Below are positions 18,017 through 27,735 of a stretch of DNA of 64,000 bases, piece by piece. The stretch lies in NCBI RefSeq assembly GCF_000496575.1, contig NZ_AYKT01000006.1:62001-126000 (forward strand). Direction: 5' to 3'. Under the pieces are notes generated by a model that saw only the letters and a program-made list of their open reading frames with translations, ran no database searches and was not told the DNA's origin. The translations under genes were made by a program, and so were the position numbers. Numbering within the stretch: the first letter of the stretch is position 1; each line of letters opens with the position of its first letter. The stretch is from Geobacillus thermodenitrificans subsp. thermodenitrificans DSM 465 (lineage in GTDB: Bacteria; Bacillota; Bacilli; Bacillales; Anoxybacillaceae).

Positions 18017-18196
18017 TCAACGGTCGACGGCCGTTTCAATTGTTTCCGTTTTTTTCGGCTTAGCTACCCCTTCATATTCGTATATTTTGCCAATATAAAG
18101 CGCCGCCGGCGTGTACAATACGAGCCATTGAGCAACCAACAAACAAATTGCTTGGATCACAACAAGCTTCCATAACAGCTGCTCGATCCGCTTCAT
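18017..18196 (-). CDS. ypfB: YpfB-family small membrane protein (DUF5359)
   Basis: A 59-residue protein with one or two membrane segments (about 8-37) and a C-terminus containing YEYEGVAKPKK. It resembles B. subtilis YpfB, encoded at the same place between ypfA and cmk. Function is unknown. The ATG at 18196 (MKRIEQLLWK) gives the family N-terminus. The much longer in-frame upstream reading overlaps ypfA and was rejected. It lies 52 nt after ypfA. Confidence 0.8.
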   Translation of the reverse strand: MKRIEQLLWKLVVIQAICLLVAQWLVLYTPAALYIGKIYEYEGVAKPKKTETIETAVDR

Positions 18197-18248
18197 GGCA
18201 CAAACATCCTGCCTTCCGTTTTTTCTAGCAGTATTCCACCCAGCCCGT

Positions 18249-18917
18249 TCATTTATTCTCTTCTTTTTCCCTTTTCTTTTCGTCAAGCTGCTGCTCAAAG
18301 CTGTAACGAATGAGTCGAACACGGTCTTGGGGAAGAAGATCCGTGAACTCAACCGACATTTTTGCGATGCCGTGCTCATCAGTAACTATGCGGACGAGCT
18401 TAGCTTTCGTTTTCACATAATAGTATTCACCCGAGCGCATCGGCAGCACAAGCCAAAGCTCAACCGCCTTGCCTGGTTGAAGAAGAGGAGCATGCGTTGG
18501 CGGAATGAGGAGCGCGGCTCCGCCGGCGCTAATATCGATCGTCATCGTTACAAACGGGGCGAATTCACCATTAAGCGGATGGACGGCAGCATCGACCTTT
18601 GCCTTCACCCGCACATACCGGCGACGCTGAATGCGCGTGACATATTTGTCACCCGGATAAGTCAAAATAACCATCGGTGACGGGTCGCGCATTTCCCCTT
18701 TCACTTCCGTATCAAACATGTACAAAGCCCCATCTCGGCCGATAAAACTCGCCTTAAATTGCATGCCGTTTAACAAATACACCGTTTTTCCGCTCTGTTC
18801 ATCGACAGGATAACTAATATGGATCACCCCGTCGGCGACGGAGAGCATCTTACTCTGGTATTGCCGCGTTGAACCGTCGAGCGGCTCAAGCCAGATCCGA
18901 TCCCCAATCTTGATCAT
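18249..18917 (-). CDS. ypfA: PilZ-domain cyclic di-GMP receptor YpfA/MotI
   Basis: A 222-residue protein with an N-terminal YcgR-like domain (about 1-95) and a C-terminal PilZ domain (about 98-210). The c-di-GMP binding signatures are RRRYVR and DISAGG. In B. subtilis the homologue (MotI/DgrA) acts as a flagellar clutch by binding MotA when loaded with c-di-GMP. Two ATGs are adjacent (18920, 18917). The second gives MIKIGDRIWLEP, agrees with the family and is better spaced from AAAGG. Confidence 0.88.
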   Translation of the reverse strand: MIKIGDRIWLEPLDGSTRQYQSKMLSVADGVIHISYPVDEQSGKTVYLLNGMQFKASFIGRDGALYMFDTEVKGEMRDPSPMVILTYPGDKYVTRIQRRRYVRVKAKVDAAVHPLNGEFAPFVTMTIDISAGGAALLIPPTHAPLLQPGKAVELWLVLPMRSGEYYYVKTKAKLVRIVTDEHGIAKMSVEFTDLLPQDRVRLIRYSFEQQLDEKKREKEENK

Positions 18918-19033
18918 CATCTTGCCTTTTGTCCCCTTTCGGCCAACCGTCGAATCACCGAATACTTGCCGCTGACCCGCGTCGTTACATATGACTATTA
19001 TACCATACAACTTTCACTTCGGGTCGACGGGAA

Positions 19034-19073
19034 CAAAAAGGAGGAAAAGCCCTGTTTTTGGCCTTTCCTCCTT
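19034..19073 (-). terminator. Rho-independent terminator of sleB-ypeB
   Basis: The stem AAGGAGGAAAGGCC with its near-perfect complement is followed by TTTTTG on the minus strand, directly after the ypeB stop. Confidence 0.87.
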
Positions 19074-19078
19074 TCCTC

Positions 19079-20422
19079 TTATCCATAGTTCGGTTCTACG
19101 CTTTCGAGTTTTTCCACTTTTTCTTCAAGACCGGTCGACGCGTTAATAAACAGCTGGTACGTCTCGTCGCCAAGCGTTCCTAAGAACTCGTAGCAAAGCA
19201 CGGGTTTTTGCAAGTCGTTCATAATGACTGCTTGGCGCTGTTCCATCACTTTTAACTGCGGGTTGACCTTTTTCTTCACCGCTTCGACGGTGAGTTTCGG
19301 TTTTGGCAGCGGACGCGGGATCGACGATGACAAATAATCGCGCGCTGTAAAGCCGACAATTCGGCCGTTATCGAGCGCCACTTTCATTTGGACTGCTTCC
19401 GGGTAAATGCGGATACCGTTTTCACTTTTGACAAACGTAAGCACGACGACATTATCGTATTGCGTGCTGTCGTACAGTTCAAACCCGGTAAATTGATGCC
19501 GTTTTAAAAATGCCATTCCTCGATTCGTCGCCTCATGCAAGCTGATCTTTGGCTTGCCGATCGGCCGGCTGTTGAGCGCCCAAATCGGGTAACCGCCATT
19601 TTTCGTAATGTCCATATAAATGTCGCCTTTTGTTTTCGGATCGCGAATCGTTAAGCTATAAAAGCGGTCGTCCGCTCCTTTGCCGCTCTCTGTCACCTTG
19701 ATCTCCTCAGTCCCTTTTAAGCCGAGAAAATCGCGGGCAATTCGTTTCGCTTCGTTTTTGGTGATCGGACGTCCTTGCGCCCGAACAAACCCTTTTTCTT
19801 CATTAGCAAGGCCGATGAATGATGGTCCAAACTCGGACGAGCTTGAGAACGTATCAACATTTTTTTCGACCGCTTTGAAACCGTCAATAATAATGTTGTC
19901 ACCTTTCTCGTCATTCGTGGCCAGCGCCAACTCGACATCCATCCAACGCAAATTGTTTTCAAGCACTAAATGTTGCACATTGCGCAGCTCTTGACGGATG
20001 GTTCCCGCGTTTTTGTACAGCGCCTGCAACGTCTTGTACTCTTCTTTGGTCAACGGCTCTTCTTCCAAATCGCGCACCGCCGTTCGGTAGCTGAACTCAC
20101 CGATTTGTGATAAAAACTCTTGCGTCTTGTTAAACGGCAAGAGCGACAGCGGCAGCTGACCGACGTCTGAGTGCGCTTCTGCTGCGATTTTCCACACTTC
20201 GGCAAGCGCCGGCGACAATGATGCGTGCGAGTTCATCGCCAGTGTTGCGCCGAGCTTGTCATGAAGCAAGTCGATTTGGTAGGCCAAATCGTGGAACGCA
20301 CGCTGGTAATTGTTTTCTGCGTGGATTAAAATCGCGTTTTTCTCCGAGTGCTCGCGGTAGCCCCAATAACCGGTGCCGACGACGGCAACGACGAGCACCG
20401 CAAGCAATAGGTTTCGCACCAT
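19079..20422 (-). CDS. ypeB: Germination protein YpeB
   Basis: YpeB is required for localisation and stability of the cortex-lytic enzyme SleB in dormant spores. The 447-residue protein has an N-terminal membrane anchor (about 2-20). A mixed helical region follows, and the C-terminal half is built of PepSY-type repeats, for example EAKRIARDFLG and EATNRGMAFLKRH. The ATG at 20422 follows AAAAGGAGGG. It lies 15 nt after sleB, the standard bicistronic arrangement. Confidence 0.96.
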   Translation of the reverse strand: MVRNLLLAVLVVAVVGTGYWGYREHSEKNAILIHAENNYQRAFHDLAYQIDLLHDKLGATLAMNSHASLSPALAEVWKIAAEAHSDVGQLPLSLLPFNKTQEFLSQIGEFSYRTAVRDLEEEPLTKEEYKTLQALYKNAGTIRQELRNVQHLVLENNLRWMDVELALATNDEKGDNIIIDGFKAVEKNVDTFSSSSEFGPSFIGLANEEKGFVRAQGRPITKNEAKRIARDFLGLKGTEEIKVTESGKGADDRFYSLTIRDPKTKGDIYMDITKNGGYPIWALNSRPIGKPKISLHEATNRGMAFLKRHQFTGFELYDSTQYDNVVVLTFVKSENGIRIYPEAVQMKVALDNGRIVGFTARDYLSSSIPRPLPKPKLTVEAVKKKVNPQLKVMEQRQAVIMNDLQKPVLCYEFLGTLGDETYQLFINASTGLEEKVEKLESVEPNYG

Positions 20423-20437
20423 TCCGTCTCCCTCCTT

Positions 20438-21229
20438 TTATTTGCAGAAAATATGCTGCCCGATCCGTTTAATTTGCGGCCGACTCCAAATCCAAGCGCT
20501 CGTCGCGGTTGCCGGGTTGAAATAGTAAATGGCGCCACCGCTCGGGTCCCAACCGTTAATGGCATCAAGCACTGCCTTTCTTGCTGTTTCGTTTGGCGTC
20601 AGCCAAATTTGTCCGTCAGCGACCGCAGTAAACGCGCCCGGTTGAAAAATGACTCCAGCAACCGTATCCGGGAACGACGGGTGTTGGAGCCGGTTTAAAA
20701 TGACGGCGGCGACGGCTACCTGGCCGATGTACGGCTCGCCGCGCGCTTCACCATAAACCGCGTTCGCCATCAACTGAATATCGTTTTGCGAAAACCCTTT
20801 CGGCACGTTCGACGCCGTCGTTTTTGCCGTTCTTCCCTCGCTGCCGCGCTTTTTCACTTGCTGGCTGAGCGGGATGCCCCCGTAATGGGTAAATTCGTTT
20901 CCTTGGCGAATTTGCTCTTTGACAAACTGCTCATAATATTTGGAGGCCTTCACCAACTTCCGTTTCGTCTCGGCACCGGCCAACCCGTCGACTGGCAGGC
21001 CGTATTTTTGTTGGAAGTTGCGCAGCGCCCAATACGTGCCCCAACCGAACACGCCGTCAATTTTTCCCTTGTAAAAACCGAGATATTGCAGTCGCGCCTG
21101 CAATTCAATGACATCATCGCCGACCGCTCCACGCTGGATGACTTGCGGGGAAAAGGCGGCAGCATCGCCTGCTGGATGCAGGCATACTAAGACGCCTATT
21201 AAGGTGAACACAATGAGTTTCCTTACCAT
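20438..21229 (-). CDS. sleB: Spore cortex-lytic enzyme SleB
   Basis: SleB is a lytic transglycosylase that degrades muramic-lactam cortex peptidoglycan during germination. The 263-residue protein has a signal peptide (about 1-26) and a peptidoglycan-binding domain (about 30-95, with GDDVIELQARLQYLGFY). After a linker comes a hydrolase_2 domain (about 155-263) with the catalytic Glu in VYGEARGE. The ATG at 21229 is 7 nt after GGGAGG. An in-frame TTG at 21235 is too close to that site. Confidence 0.96.
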   Translation of the reverse strand: MVRKLIVFTLIGVLVCLHPAGDAAAFSPQVIQRGAVGDDVIELQARLQYLGFYKGKIDGVFGWGTYWALRNFQQKYGLPVDGLAGAETKRKLVKASKYYEQFVKEQIRQGNEFTHYGGIPLSQQVKKRGSEGRTAKTTASNVPKGFSQNDIQLMANAVYGEARGEPYIGQVAVAAVILNRLQHPSFPDTVAGVIFQPGAFTAVADGQIWLTPNETARKAVLDAINGWDPSGGAIYYFNPATATSAWIWSRPQIKRIGQHIFCK

Positions 21230-21297
21230 ATGCAAACCTCCCGTCGACCATCGCCGTTTTTATCCTTATTTTCCTCCGGTCTTTCCTCTTTATACAG

Positions 21298-21354
21298 AAA
21301 AAAGAAGAAGGGGCCGTCCGGAAAGCCGTGTTTTCGACTTTCGGATGCCCCTTT
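21298..21354 (-). terminator. Rho-independent terminator of prsW
   Basis: A long stem with one bulge (AAGGGGC..CTTTCGGA region, 21308-21353), with T-rich CTTCTTCTTTTTT following on the minus strand. It lies between prsW and sleB, so sleB needs its own promoter. Confidence 0.78.
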
Positions 21355-21394
21355 TCACGTTCCAACATCTTGCTATAGCAACCATCTTCATTTT

Positions 21395-22090
21395 TTAAGG
21401 CAGTTCTACTTTGCGAACGACTCCTTGCGCCGACGACGTCACTTGACAGCGGATGTACCCTTTTGCCTTCTTCACTTTGCGCAGCGCCACCCACCATAAG
21501 GCAAGCATAAACGGCCCCATGTAATAACCCCATTGTTTCTCGGCCAACAAAATCCAATCATAGATGCCATGAAGAAAAAACGGCAGCAAAAACGATGCCC
21601 ATAAATAATAACGGCGCTTTCGGCCAGCAAATTTCGCCTTGCCGAAATAAAACCCCATAATGACGGCAAACAGCGCATGGCTTGACACCGGCAGCAGTGC
21701 CCGGGTGACGGCTGTCTCCAATCCGTTGGCTAGCAAGTATAAAATGTTCTCTAACGTCGCAAAACCTAATGAGACGCTGGCACTATACACAATGCCGTCG
21801 TACGGCTCATCAAATTCGTCGTGGTCATACACAAAAAAATAGATAATAAACCATTTGACAAACTCTTCGAGCAACGCCGCAGATAAAAACGCTTCAGCCG
21901 CCGGCGACGAAATGATTTTTTCTTCCACCAACACGTATTGAATAAACATGATGGGAAAAACAAGGAGAACACCGAAGAAAAACATGCGCAACACAAAAGA
22001 CAACGGTTCAGCTTCATACTCGTCCTTTAAATAAAAATAACTGAGCAGCGCCACCCCAGGGGCGACGCCGGCAGAAATGAGCGAAAACAT
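21395..22090 (-). CDS. prsW: Intramembrane site-1 protease PrsW
   Basis: PrsW is a membrane metalloprotease. In B. subtilis it makes the first cut in the anti-sigma factor RsiW in response to envelope stress. The 231-residue protein has about eight membrane helices and the catalytic EEFVKW motif at 75-80. Further conserved residues lie in [24 protein letters not shown] and FLHGIYDW. The ATG at 22090 follows ACGGGG. Position next to sleB agrees with Bacillus. Confidence 0.93.
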   Translation of the reverse strand: MFSLISAGVAPGVALLSYFYLKDEYEAEPLSFVLRMFFFGVLLVFPIMFIQYVLVEEKIISSPAAEAFLSAALLEEFVKWFIIYFFVYDHDEFDEPYDGIVYSASVSLGFATLENILYLLANGLETAVTRALLPVSSHALFAVIMGFYFGKAKFAGRKRRYYLWASFLLPFFLHGIYDWILLAEKQWGYYMGPFMLALWWVALRKVKKAKGYIRCQVTSSAQGVVRKVELP

Positions 22091-22174
22091 ATCGATCCCC
22101 GTTTCTCTGTCTTTTTACCTCTATCGTAACACGAAACTAGGGAGTGAAAAAGAGAATTTACTAGGCAACTTCAC

Positions 22175-23155
22175 CTAATAGGCAAACAAGTTGTCGATAT
22201 CCGCGTTGGAGGCGAGGGCGACGGCGAGCTTGATGCGCGCTTTTTTTGCGTCATAATCGCTGCCGAGAATCACGCCTTTTTTATGCAAGTCATAAGCGCT
22301 CCCTAAATAATCGTACGTCGTATACACCGCCCCTTCCTCAGCGCTCGTCGTCACAACGACTTTGATGCCGGCTTCGAGAGCCTTGACGATTTCACCGACC
22401 ATGTTCGGCGCCACTTGCCCGCGACCGACCCCTTCAAGCACGATGCCGGCCACACCGCTTTCGCGGGCTGCTTTAATAAATTTTCCGTCTGCTTCCAAAT
22501 AACATTTCACAATATCGACGGGCGGAAGCGGGCGCACGAGCTCGTAATATTCACGGCGGATCGGTTTTTGGTACACGTGCACTTCGTCGTTGTCAATAAT
22601 GCCTAAATACCCGAAGCCAAACGAGTTAAACCCTTGAATGTTCGAAGCATGTTCTTTTTTCACGTATTTGGCGGCAAAAATGCGTTCATTGAACACGACG
22701 ACTGTTCCCGCTCCTCGCAGCGACTCAGCGCACGCAGCGTAAATGGCATGGCGGATGTTGATATACACATCGCTGCCCAAATCGGCCGGAGCCCGCTGCG
22801 AGCCGGTGACGACGATCGTTCGCGGGTCATTCACAGTCAAATCAAGAAAGTACGCCGTCTCCTCAAGCGCATCAGTCCCGTGGGTGACGACGATACCATC
22901 GACGGACGGATCGGCGAAATGCGCCTCAATCCGTTTTTTTAGCTCAAGCCAATGCGCAAATGTCAAATGCATGCTCGGCAACTGGAACACGCTTTCGACT
23001 TTGACCTCGATCTCTTTCGGCAAATGGCACATCGCGGCAAGCTCTTCGCCACTTAACGCCCCGGCATTCAAGCGGCCGGAGCGTTCATTCCGTTTGCTGG
23101 CGATCGTGCCGCCAGTCGTCAGCAGCACTACTTTCCGTTTCGTCACATCCGTCAC
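22175..23155 (-). CDS. ansA: Type I L-asparaginase
   Basis: Hydrolyses L-asparagine to aspartate and ammonia in the cytoplasm. The 326-residue protein has both asparaginase signatures: TTGGTIAS at 13-20 with the nucleophilic Thr, and VVTHGTDALEETA near 88-100. No signal peptide is seen. The start is uncertain: GTG at 23155 (after GGAAAGCGAAG) or GTG at 23146 (after AAGGTGA). Both fit, and no ATG is available. It is followed by prsW with an 84-nt gap. Confidence 0.93.
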   Translation of the reverse strand: MTDVTKRKVVLLTTGGTIASKRNERSGRLNAGALSGEELAAMCHLPKEIEVKVESVFQLPSMHLTFAHWLELKKRIEAHFADPSVDGIVVTHGTDALEETAYFLDLTVNDPRTIVVTGSQRAPADLGSDVYINIRHAIYAACAESLRGAGTVVVFNERIFAAKYVKKEHASNIQGFNSFGFGYLGIIDNDEVHVYQKPIRREYYELVRPLPPVDIVKCYLEADGKFIKAARESGVAGIVLEGVGRGQVAPNMVGEIVKALEAGIKVVVTTSAEEGAVYTTYDYLGSAYDLHKKGVILGSDYDAKKARIKLAVALASNADIDNLFAY

Positions 23156-23216
23156 CTTCGCTTTCCGATTTTAAACATGATGCCCGCCTAATTTCTACCG
23201 CACTCAAATGGTGTTG

Positions 23217-24209
23217 TTACAGCGGCTTCCGAGCCGATGCTTCCTGCTCTCGTTGGGCGATGCAGGCAGCGATGTGATCGCCATGAAAACGGCCGTTTTC
23301 GATAAAAATTTCATTGGCATTATTACCAGCGGCGATCACCCCTGCGATAAACACCCCCGGCACGTTTGTCTCCATCGTTTCTGGGTCATAGTGCGGCCGT
23401 CCGCTTTCCGGATCGACGCGAACGCCGATATTCGTTAAAAAGCTATGGTCGGGATGATAGCCAGTCATGGCGAACACAAAATCGTTTTTGATCGTTTTCG
23501 TTTCCCCGTTTACTTCGTAAGTCACAGCATCTTCCGTAATTTCTTTCACGTGAGCGTGAAATTCCATGCGAATGACGCCTTTGCGCACCAATGCATCAAA
23601 CTCCGGCAAAATCCACGGTTTGATGCTTTTGGAATACTCGCTGCCGCGATACAGCACCGTGACGCGCGCCCCAGCTTTCACAAGTTCCATCGCCGCATCG
23701 ACGCTCGAGTTTTTCCCACCAATAACGACGCAGTCGGTGTTGAAGTACGGATGCGCTTCTTTAAAATAATGCATTACTTTCGGCAACTCTTCCCCCGGTA
23801 CATTCATATAGTTTGGATGGTCGTAATACCCGGTGGCAACGACAATGTATTGAGCGCGATACTTGCCTTTTGTCGTTTCGACCAAAAAAGTCCCGTCTTC
23901 TTGCTGCTTGACGGTTTTCACTTCTTCAAACGTGTTGACGCGCACTTGTTTACGGACGACGACTTCGCGGTAATACGCGAGCGCCTGGCTTCTCGTCGGC
24001 TTTCGATTTTCCGTAATAAACGGCACGCCGCCGATCTCCAACCGGTCACTCGTGCTGAAAAACGTTTGATGCGTCGGAAAACGGTAAATCGCATGGACGA
24101 TATTCCCTTTTTCGATCACAAGCGGTGAAAACCCAGCGTCCTGCAAAGCGATCGCCGCCGCCAGTCCGCATGGTCCGCCGCCAACGATGATAATTTTTTC
24201 TTCTCTCAT
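23217..24209 (-). CDS. ypdA: Bacillithiol disulfide reductase YpdA (Bdr)
   Basis: A 330-residue FAD/NADPH pyridine nucleotide-disulfide oxidoreductase-like protein that reduces bacillithiol disulfide. The FAD-binding IIVGGGPCGLAAA motif lies at 7-19 with the conserved Cys in GGGPCG. A second nucleotide-binding motif is VIGGKNSSVDAA near 160. The ATG at 24209 is 8 nt after GAGGTGA. An in-frame GTG at 24221 lies within the ribosome site. It lies between glutamate dehydrogenase and ansA, as in Bacillus. Confidence 0.92.
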   Translation of the reverse strand: MREEKIIIVGGGPCGLAAAIALQDAGFSPLVIEKGNIVHAIYRFPTHQTFFSTSDRLEIGGVPFITENRKPTRSQALAYYREVVVRKQVRVNTFEEVKTVKQQEDGTFLVETTKGKYRAQYIVVATGYYDHPNYMNVPGEELPKVMHYFKEAHPYFNTDCVVIGGKNSSVDAAMELVKAGARVTVLYRGSEYSKSIKPWILPEFDALVRKGVIRMEFHAHVKEITEDAVTYEVNGETKTIKNDFVFAMTGYHPDHSFLTNIGVRVDPESGRPHYDPETMETNVPGVFIAGVIAAGNNANEIFIENGRFHGDHIAACIAQREQEASARKPL

Positions 24210-24233
24210 GTTTTTTGTCACCTCACACGAAGC

Positions 24234-24262
24234 AAAAAATCCCCTATCTTATGATAGGGGAT
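24234..24262 (-). terminator. Rho-independent terminator of the glutamate dehydrogenase gene
   Basis: The perfect stem ATCCCCTATC/GATAGGGGAT with a TTTTTTG tail lies 37 nt past the stop and 25 nt upstream of ypdA. Confidence 0.88.
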
Positions 24263-24298
24263 TTCACTCCAGCATGCAAACGTCTGTGCTCGCCGCGT

Positions 24299-25570
24299 TT
24301 ACACCCAGCCGCGGAATCGGCACGCTTCCGCCATTTTACGGACGCCGACCATGTATGCGGCAAGGCGCATATCAACGCGGCGCGTTTGCGCCATGTCATA
24401 AACATTATTAAACGCCTTGACCATCACTTTCTCAAGCCGCTGTTCGACTTCTTCTTCCGTCCAATAATAGCCTTGGTTGTTTTGCACCCATTCAAAGTAC
24501 GACACTGTCACGCCACCAGCGCTTGCGAGCACATCCGGGACGAGCAAAATGCCGCGTTGCGTTAAAATTTCTGTTGCCTCGAGCGTCGTCGGGCCGTTCG
24601 CCGCCTCAACGACGATGCTCGCCTTAATGCGTGGGGCATTTTCGGCCGTAATTTGGTTTTCGATAGCCGCCGGCACTAAAATGTCGCAATCGAGTTCAAG
24701 CAGTTCTTTATTGGAAATCGTATTTTTAAACAGCTTCGTCACCGTGCCAAAGCTGTCACGCCGCTCGAGCAAATAGTCGATATCAAGCCCGTTCGGATCG
24801 TACAACGCACCGTATACGTCGGAAATACCAACGACTTTCGCACCGGCGTCATGCATAAACTTCGCCAAATAGCTGCCGGCGTTGCCAAACCCTTGAACGA
24901 CGACACGCGCTCCTTCGAGCGACAAGCCGCGTTTTTTCGCCGCCTCGCGGATACAAATCGTCACCCCTTTGGCCGTCGCTGTTTCCCGACCATGCGAACC
25001 GCCGAGCACGAGTGGCTTTCCGGTAATAAAGCCCGGCGAATCGAATTCACGGATGCGGCTATACTCATCCATCATCCACGCCATAATTTGCGAGTTCGTA
25101 AACACATCAGGTGCTGGAATGTCTTTGGATGGTCCAACGATTTGGCTGATGGCGCGCACATAGCCGCGGCTCAACCGTTCAAGCTCGCGGAACGACATCG
25201 TGCGCGGATCACAGACGATACCGCCTTTGCCGCCGCCATACGGCAGATCGACGATACCGCATTTTAAGGTCATCCAAATAGACAGCGCTTTCACCTCACG
25301 TTCAGTGACATTAGGATGGAAGCGCACGCCACCTTTTGTCGGACCGACCGCATCGTTATGCTGTGCCCGATAGCCAGTAAAAATTTTCACCGATCCGTCG
25401 TCCATGCGCACCGGAATGCGGACGGTCAGCACGCGGATCGGCTCTTTCAGGAGCTCGTATACTTCTTCCGGGTAGCCGAGCTTTTCCAATGCTCTATGTA
25501 TAACAATTTGCGTCGACGCCAACACGTCGTACTGTTGTTCTTTGTCTTCCGTATGCTTATCGGCTGCCAT
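24299..25570 (-). CDS. gudB: Catabolic NAD-specific glutamate dehydrogenase
   Basis: Oxidatively deaminates glutamate to 2-oxoglutarate. The 423-residue protein belongs to the hexameric GDH family, with the catalytic Lys in LPYGGGKGG near 112. The nucleotide-binding fold shows [13 protein letters not shown] near 220. It may be called gudB or rocG; position between ypbH and ypdA favours GudB. The ATG at 25570 follows AGGAGG by 8 nt; a GTG lies directly before it. No insertion of the type that inactivates B. subtilis 168 GudB was apparent. Confidence 0.95.
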   Translation of the reverse strand: MAADKHTEDKEQQYDVLASTQIVIHRALEKLGYPEEVYELLKEPIRVLTVRIPVRMDDGSVKIFTGYRAQHNDAVGPTKGGVRFHPNVTEREVKALSIWMTLKCGIVDLPYGGGKGGIVCDPRTMSFRELERLSRGYVRAISQIVGPSKDIPAPDVFTNSQIMAWMMDEYSRIREFDSPGFITGKPLVLGGSHGRETATAKGVTICIREAAKKRGLSLEGARVVVQGFGNAGSYLAKFMHDAGAKVVGISDVYGALYDPNGLDIDYLLERRDSFGTVTKLFKNTISNKELLELDCDILVPAAIENQITAENAPRIKASIVVEAANGPTTLEATEILTQRGILLVPDVLASAGGVTVSYFEWVQNNQGYYWTEEEVEQRLEKVMVKAFNNVYDMAQTRRVDMRLAAYMVGVRKMAEACRFRGWV

Positions 25571-25699
25571 CACGTAAACCTCCTATAAGCTCGCTATAAT
25601 AGTTTGTCGCCCTCCATGTCATAGTATACACCTTCTGATGGCGGATGCAAAGGAAAAAAGGCTGAAACGGACCAAACATTCCAAACATTGTTTCCTGCG

Positions 25700-25734
25700 A
25701 AAAAATAGACTCCTTGTCCATATACAGGAGTCTA
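25700..25734 (-). terminator. Rho-independent terminator of ypbH
   Basis: TAGACTCCT/AGGAGTCTA with an 11-nt loop, followed by TTTTTTC on the minus strand, 8 nt past the stop. Confidence 0.87.
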
Positions 25735-25741
25735 GTCGTGC

Positions 25742-26332
25742 TTAGTTAGCCCGGAAATAATGAACGAGTTGCTCAATGGCGCGGCGTTCCATTAATCGTT
25801 TCCCATATTCTTGCACACGGTGTATCGTTATCGTAGCCGGGTTGCCGAACTCGGCCAGCAAGGCGACAAAATTGTCGAGCGGAATCGGTGGTTCTTCGGC
25901 AACATGCAAGTAAAAGCGGCCCTGGTACGAATAGAGCGTGCCGTCGAGGCAGCCGACCGCACACAAACGATGGGCGAGCTGAATGACATCTTCGAACGTT
26001 TGAAATTCGTAAAATATGTCATCGCTCTCATCGAGCGTTACTTGCATTTCAATGTAATCGTCCGCAAATTCTTCTTCGATGTCGTTGTAGTCGCCCTCAT
26101 TCGTAACGATAACGACCATGCCCTGTGCCGGTAAAGAGTAAACTTCGACCGCGATCGATCCGTTCACTTCGAAGCCGAGCTCTTCGCTTGCTTCCTCAAT
26201 CATATCTCGAAACAGCTGATGCACTTTAAACGTGTCTCTCCACAAATCGTCTTTTGTCAATCCGCGGTCCAGCAAATCGTCAAACGTCAAAAAGATTTTT
26301 ATTTTATTGTGGGTCAAGCGCTCAAGACGCAT
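25742..26332 (-). CDS. ypbH: MecA-family adaptor protein YpbH (MecB)
   Basis: A 196-residue adaptor of the MecA/YpbH family, which deliver substrates to the ClpC ATPase. The N-terminal domain (MRLERLTHNKIKIFLTFDDL, about 1-80) contacts substrates. An acidic linker is followed by a C-terminal ClpC-binding domain (about 105-196). The ATG at 26332 follows AAGGAGGGG. The long upstream in-frame reading overlaps the neighbouring gene and was rejected. The locus next to ypbG and gudB points to YpbH rather than MecA. Confidence 0.9.
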   Translation of the reverse strand: MRLERLTHNKIKIFLTFDDLLDRGLTKDDLWRDTFKVHQLFRDMIEEASEELGFEVNGSIAVEVYSLPAQGMVVIVTNEGDYNDIEEEFADDYIEMQVTLDESDDIFYEFQTFEDVIQLAHRLCAVGCLDGTLYSYQGRFYLHVAEEPPIPLDNFVALLAEFGNPATITIHRVQEYGKRLMERRAIEQLVHYFRAN

Positions 26333-26420
26333 CGGCAACCCCTCCTTACCTACAGAGCCATCTCTTACCGTTATTGTATGTTGCAACTCGCAATTGGTTC
26401 GTTTGTTATTATTAATGAGT

Positions 26421-27224
26421 TTACATCGTTTTCCCGGTTTTAGACAAGCATTTTTTCTCGGTTGCCAGTTTCCCAGGCACAATTTTGATGAGATGGGTTT
26501 CTGCCGGCGCCCCAAGGCGAAGCGGCACCCCGGTCGTCCCGTAGCCGTTACTCGTGAACAACGCCGTGTTGCCGTGCCATTTGAGCCCTCCTTTTTCATA
26601 CAACCCAAACGAAAACAGCCGAATTTGTCCACCATGTGTATGGCCGCTCAACACGAGCGAAATATGTTGCTCATCTTCGAGACGAGCAATGATTGCCGGA
26701 TTATGACAGGCTAAAATGCGAAATGATTCAGGCGGGACGTGTTCGAGCGCCCGAGCGATATCCGCCTCCTTACGGCTGACATCACCGACGCCGATGAGCG
26801 CGATCGGCACACCGCCGTGCTCCCATACTTCCGCTTTGTTTTTGAGCACATAGACGCGTTCTTCCTCGAGCAATGATTGAAGATCGTAGTCGACTTCGTC
26901 ATCATTGTTTCCCCAAACAAAATAAACAGGAGCGACCGTTTGCAGCCGACGTACGTTTTCACGGACGCGCGCAGCCGGCACCCCTTTCTCAGCCAAATCG
27001 CCGCCAATCACGACGAGGTCCGCTTTACCTTTCACCGTCTCAAGCATGCGGCACGAAACGCTCCGCCGATGAATATCAGAAATAAAAAAAATCGTAAGCG
27101 GAGGCCCATTGTCGGGAAAATGAGGAAACGACAGCGTCACATGACGAATCCGATTGCTGTGCGCTTCTTTCCACATATATCCAAACAAAAACAGAAAACT
27201 AATGATCGCTCCCCCGATGAACAT
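26421..27224 (-). CDS. ypbG: Membrane-anchored metallophosphoesterase YpbG
   Basis: A 267-residue calcineurin-like phosphoesterase with an N-terminal membrane anchor (about 2-18). All metal-binding motifs are present in order: SDIH near 49, GGD near 74, GNNDD near 105, a His in ACHNP near 173 and GHTHGGQ near 194. The physiological substrate is unknown. The ATG at 27224 follows AGGAGGAAG. The gene lies 11 nt downstream of a membrane protein gene. Confidence 0.88.
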   Translation of the reverse strand: MFIGGAIISFLFLFGYMWKEAHSNRIRHVTLSFPHFPDNGPPLTIFFISDIHRRSVSCRMLETVKGKADLVVIGGDLAEKGVPAARVRENVRRLQTVAPVYFVWGNNDDEVDYDLQSLLEEERVYVLKNKAEVWEHGGVPIALIGVGDVSRKEADIARALEHVPPESFRILACHNPAIIARLEDEQHISLVLSGHTHGGQIRLFSFGLYEKGGLKWHGNTALFTSNGYGTTGVPLRLGAPAETHLIKIVPGKLATEKKCLSKTGKTM

Positions 27225-27235
27225 ACTTCCTCCTG

Positions 27236-27628
27236 CTAAAGCCGGTCACCTTCGCTCAACCGGCGTTCTCTCAACGTCATCATACCATAAAAGAAGGAAA
27301 AAACGAAAAAAAGCGCCGCCGTTTGCCAATGAAACTGAAACGCCCAATAAAAATGGCTAAGCGCCGCCATACTCACTACCCATTCACCAACACGAAACCG
27401 CCGGCCGGACAGTAGGCGCACGCTCCCGATGATCACCATGCGGATGAGGGCTCCATTAGCGGCAACACCAAGGAAAAAACAAGCAAGTGCAAGCCATGTC
27501 CGCAGCGGGACAAACAGAAATCCTGTCAAAAACTGAGCCAAGGAAAACGGCTGAAGCGGCGGCAGCCAGCGAAAAAACAAATAGGCGCCTAAAACAGCGG
27601 CCATGGCTGTCATCCATAGACGACCCAT
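27236..27628 (-). CDS. Unrecognised membrane protein, four predicted helices
   Basis: A 130-residue protein with hydrophobic segments at about 5-20, 30-62, 80-95 and 98-115, and short basic loops (RLLSGRRFRVGE, LRERRLSEG). I recognise no family. The ATG at 27628 sits behind AAGGAGG with ideal spacing, and the gene is close to ypbG (11 nt), so it is probably expressed with it. The longer in-frame reading overlaps the cotJ promoter and lacks a ribosome site. Confidence 0.75.
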   Translation of the reverse strand: MGRLWMTAMAAVLGAYLFFRWLPPLQPFSLAQFLTGFLFVPLRTWLALACFFLGVAANGALIRMVIIGSVRLLSGRRFRVGEWVVSMAALSHFYWAFQFHWQTAALFFVFSFFYGMMTLRERRLSEGDRL

Positions 27629-27694
27629 TTTTTCCTCCTTCGTTTTATTCCTATGATTCAGCATGCCAAACAGACATGAACGATGTCGCTCTAT

Positions 27695-27702
27695 CATACA
27701 TA
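27695..27702 (+). promoter_or_regulatory. Candidate sigma-E -10 element of cotJABC
   Basis: CATACATA fits the sigma-E -10 (CATACAAT). The -35 region 17 nt upstream is weak. The transcription start would fall about 15 nt before the cotJA ribosome site. The B. subtilis cotJ operon is sigma-E dependent. Confidence 0.4.
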
Positions 27703-27735
27703 TAGACTGAACTTTACCAAAAAAGGAGGGGTTTT

